NCBI GenBank assembly: GCA_022841825.1
Contig: JALHQT010000003.1
Location: 248,001-312,000, forward strand
From: Anaerolineae bacterium
Lineage (GTDB): Bacteria; Chloroflexota; Anaerolineae; Aggregatilineales; Phototrophicaceae
DNA length: 64,000 nt
Reading direction: 5' to 3'
Numbering within the stretch: the first letter of the stretch is position 1; every line of letters begins with the position of its first letter. A program made the position numbers and the translations under genes. Below the pieces are notes generated by a model. The model was not told the origin of the DNA and did not search any database. It saw nothing but the letters and a program-made list of their open reading frames with translations. Below are positions 61,862 to 64,000 of the stretch, piece by piece.

Positions 61862-62581
61862 CTACCCCACCAGCAGCCTCGCGCCGATCACCAGCAGCAG
61901 CACGAGGATGATCTTGCGGAAGCGCGTCTCATCGATGTAGCGATCTAGCCAGAAGCCCACGCCCGCGCCGAGCAGGATCATCGGCAGCGCGATGGCGTAA
62001 TCGCGCAGTACAATCGGCGTGTAATGCCCGGCGACCAGATGCGCGAACACCACGCTTACGCTGTTGACCATCAGCAGCACCTGCAAGTTCGCCTTGAAGA
62101 CCGTCGTCTCCCAGCGCTGGCTGCTGCCGTAGATGACGAACGGCGGACCGCCCGTGTTGTATGCCCCGCCCAGCAAACCCGACGCGAAGCCGAAGACGTA
62201 GCCCCAGTTGGCGTTCTTGATCATCGGCAGCGGCGGCGCGAACAGGCTGTACAGCGCGTAGCTGACGAGGATCACGCCGAGTACGAACAGGATCACGTCG
62301 CTTTCCAACTGCGAAAGGGCGATCACGCCAATTGGGATGCCGACCAGCGAGCCGACCATCAGCCGCCAGAGCGGGCGCAAGACCAGCGCGCGGCGGTAGC
62401 GCAGCAGCATGATGACCTGCGTCGTCACCGCCATCAGCGCGACCAGCGACGCCGCCTCGACCGGCGCGATGATCTCCACCAGCAGCGGCATGGCGATCAG
62501 CGCCAGCCCGAAGCCGGAGACCGCCTGCGTGAGGATGGCGAAGAAGACGACGGCGGCGAGGATGAGCAGTTCAGGGGTCAT
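61862..62581 (-). CDS. TSUP (TauE/SafE)-family membrane transporter
   Basis: 239 residues from ATG 62581, one base after the stop of the GH31 gene, so both are probably in one transcript. About eight helices. The TSUP repeats are recognisable: FFAILTQAVSGFGLALIAMPLLV near the N-terminus and GFASGLLGGAYNTGGPPFVIYG in the second half. TSUP proteins carry sulphite, sulphonates, thiosulphate or other small organic acids. Next to a glycosidase, and in a window with an SsuD-like monooxygenase, export of a sulphur compound is conceivable, though unproven. Confidence 0.85.
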   Translation of the reverse strand: MTPELLILAAVVFFAILTQAVSGFGLALIAMPLLVEIIAPVEAASLVALMAVTTQVIMLLRYRRALVLRPLWRLMVGSLVGIPIGVIALSQLESDVILFVLGVILVSYALYSLFAPPLPMIKNANWGYVFGFASGLLGGAYNTGGPPFVIYGSSQRWETTVFKANLQVLLMVNSVSVVFAHLVAGHYTPIVLRDYAIALPMILLGAGVGFWLDRYIDETRFRKIILVLLLVIGARLLVG

Positions 62582-62582
62582 G

Positions 62583-64000
62583 TCACGACGACACCTTCCG
62601 CGCAAATACCCTGATCTCCTGCACCCCGTCCACATCGAGCGGGATCGCGCCGCCATCGCGCACGAAGAGCGGGATGCGGTCGAGCGGTGCAGCGACCTCG
62701 ACCGTCTGCCCGCCGTCATGCCATGTGCCCGTGTGCCAATCGCACCACGCTGTCCCTGCTGGGAGATAGACGCGCCACGTCCGCGCACCCGGCTCCAGCA
62801 CCGGCGCGACCAGCAGATGCGCGCCGAGCATGAAGGTAAACGACTCGGTCGTGCAGCGCGGATCGTCGGGGAATTCGTAGACCAGCGGGCGCATGATCGG
62901 CGCGCCTGTCTCATGTGCCTCGACCATCAGCGCGTGCAGATACGGCAGCAGACGATAGCGCAAGCGGAACGCCTCACGGATGATCGGCAGCACCTCAGGG
63001 TGCATCCAGGGTTCGTTGACCGTGCCGTCGGTGTTCCACGAGTGGATCGTGAAGCGCGGCAGGAAGATGCCACACTGCACCCAGCGCACAAACAACTCCG
63101 CATCCGGCGCGGGACCGAAGAAGCCGCCGACATCATGCCCGACATTCGGGATGCCGGAAAGCGACATGCCCAAGCCCATTGGGATGTTCCAGCGCAGCGT
63201 GTGCCATGACGTTTCGTTATCTCCTGACCACGTTTGCACATAACGCTGTATCCCCGCCGTACCGGAACGCGACAGCACGAACGGAAGCTCGTCCGGGCGA
63301 TGTTCCAGCGCCGCCTCGTAGGATGCGCGCGCCATCAGCAGGGTCTGCAGCGGACGCGCCAACGCCATGCGGATTGGGCTGCCGAAGCCCGCGCAGACCG
63401 CCTCATCATCCCACAGCTCGAATTCGTTATTGTCGTTCCAGGGCGCATCGATGCCGTAGTCAAAGAGCGCCTCTTTGATCTGCGCCTTCCACCAGTTGTA
63501 GCCCGCCGCGCTGGTGAAGTCGATGTACGCGCCCTCGCCGCTCTCGAACGCGCCGCCGCTCCAGAAGCGGCAGAGCGCAGGTTCGCTCGTGTCAGGGTCT
63601 TTGATGAAGCCGCCCGCCGCGCGCACCGCTTCATACTTGGGATGTGTCGTCAGCAGGTAGGGCTTGATGTTGGCGGCGATGCGGATGCCCGCGTCGTGGA
63701 ACGTCTGCGTCATGGCGTGCGGGTCGGGCACGCGCGCGCGGTTCCAGGTGAAGACGTTGCGCCGCCCCTGCGCGTCGGTCGTATAGCCGGACGACAGATG
63801 GAAGCCATCGCACGGGATGTCGTGCTCCTGGCAGAGCGCCACGAAACGCTTGAGCTGTTCCTGGGCGTCTGGCGCTTCGGTATAGCTCATGGTCGATCCG
63901 AGATAGCCGAGCGCCCAGCGCGGCAGCAGCGCCGGTCGCCCCGTCAGCCGAGTGAACTTGTCGATCACCTCACGGATGCTGGGTCCGTAGATCAGATAGT
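62583..64000 (-). CDS. GH31 alpha-glucosidase/alpha-xylosidase-like enzyme (5' end beyond the window)
   Basis: About 472 residues visible; the reading frame stays open to the window edge (SIREVIDKFTRLTG), so the N-terminal beta domain is missing. The GH31 barrel shows LPRWALGYLGSTMSY, the nucleophile Asp in PWNDNNEFEL, the acid/base Asp in TWSGDNETSWHTL, and the HDVGGFFGPAP loop. After the barrel come the two C-terminal beta domains. It hydrolyses terminal alpha-linked glucose, xylose or similar units; no signal peptide can be judged. It is followed directly by the TSUP gene. Confidence 0.9.
   Translation of the reverse strand, partial: YLIYGPSIREVIDKFTRLTGRPALLPRWALGYLGSTMSYTEAPDAQEQLKRFVALCQEHDIPCDGFHLSSGYTTDAQGRRNVFTWNRARVPDPHAMTQTFHDAGIRIAANIKPYLLTTHPKYEAVRAAGGFIKDPDTSEPALCRFWSGGAFESGEGAYIDFTSAAGYNWWKAQIKEALFDYGIDAPWNDNNEFELWDDEAVCAGFGSPIRMALARPLQTLLMARASYEAALEHRPDELPFVLSRSGTAGIQRYVQTWSGDNETSWHTLRWNIPMGLGMSLSGIPNVGHDVGGFFGPAPDAELFVRWVQCGIFLPRFTIHSWNTDGTVNEPWMHPEVLPIIREAFRLRYRLLPYLHALMVEAHETGAPIMRPLVYEFPDDPRCTTESFTFMLGAHLLVAPVLEPGARTWRVYLPAGTAWCDWHTGTWHDGGQTVEVAAPLDRIPLFVRDGGAIPLDVDGVQEIRVFARKVSS

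Overview
The window is 64 kb of high-GC bacterial DNA. The genes look like a free-living, sugar-degrading Chloroflexota of the Anaerolineae type. Exported proteins carry signal peptides ending in A-Q-D or A-Q-E, there are two sugar ABC importers, several split-barrel flavin/F420-type proteins, and many short palindromic repeats between genes. This placement is an inference from style; there is no rRNA or other marker gene. I saw no tRNA, rRNA, CRISPR array, transposase, integrase or phage structural gene.

Left part (1-20,000), mixed content. A truncated GH3 gene is followed by a dihydroxyacetone-kinase pair (dhaK, dhaL), a secreted protein made of four repeats, and a three-gene minus-strand operon of cytosolic proteins I do not recognise (4658-7367). 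Next come an F420-type nitroreductase relative, a membrane glycosyltransferase, a metallo-beta-lactamase-fold hydrolase and a class V aminotransferase. A single-chain type IIG/IIL restriction-modification enzyme (11955-15065) has a decayed 3' copy at 4531-4639. The part ends with a split-barrel oxidase, an M20 peptidase, a low-GC TIR-transmembrane-TPR gene (17211-19637) and a 79-residue antitoxin-like protein.

Middle part (20,000-38,300), sugar locus 1. It holds an SDR dehydrogenase, a Gfo/Idh/MocA oxidoreductase and two enolase-superfamily sugar-acid dehydratase-like enzymes. An unusual regulator joins a complete DeoR repressor to a periplasmic-binding-protein domain. A full ribose-type ABC importer follows (binding protein, permease, ATPase, permease), then an SGNH esterase, an arabinose/fucose-isomerase-like enzyme and a rhamnose-mutarotase-like protein. 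The regulator's sensor domain is clearly homologous to the importer's binding protein, which suggests both recognise the same sugar. Two candidate operator motifs recur at promoters in this locus.

Right part (37,400-64,000), sugar locus 2. A minus-strand operon encodes a DHDPS-family aldolase, an Old-Yellow-Enzyme-family reductase, a Gfo/Idh/MocA oxidoreductase and a PmoA/DUF6807 protein. A divergent plus-strand run encodes an SsuD-like monooxygenase, a large unrecognised enzyme, a second isomerase-like protein, a MalEFG-type importer without its ATPase, a transaldolase, an alpha/beta hydrolase and a GH4 glycosidase. Secreted hydrolases, small membrane proteins, a TSUP exporter and a GH31 glucosidase (cut by the window end) complete it.

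The most striking non-gene content is repeats. One family has a constant four-hairpin layout but different stem sequences from copy to copy, and three genes end inside such elements using the element's stop codon. A second palindromic family with CCTCACCCCC ends occurs between genes and also in frame inside three large genes, including a perfect 92-bp palindrome inside an oxidoreductase gene. A third family (GTGCG inverted repeats) sits mostly between neighbouring genes and sometimes contains a further nested palindrome.
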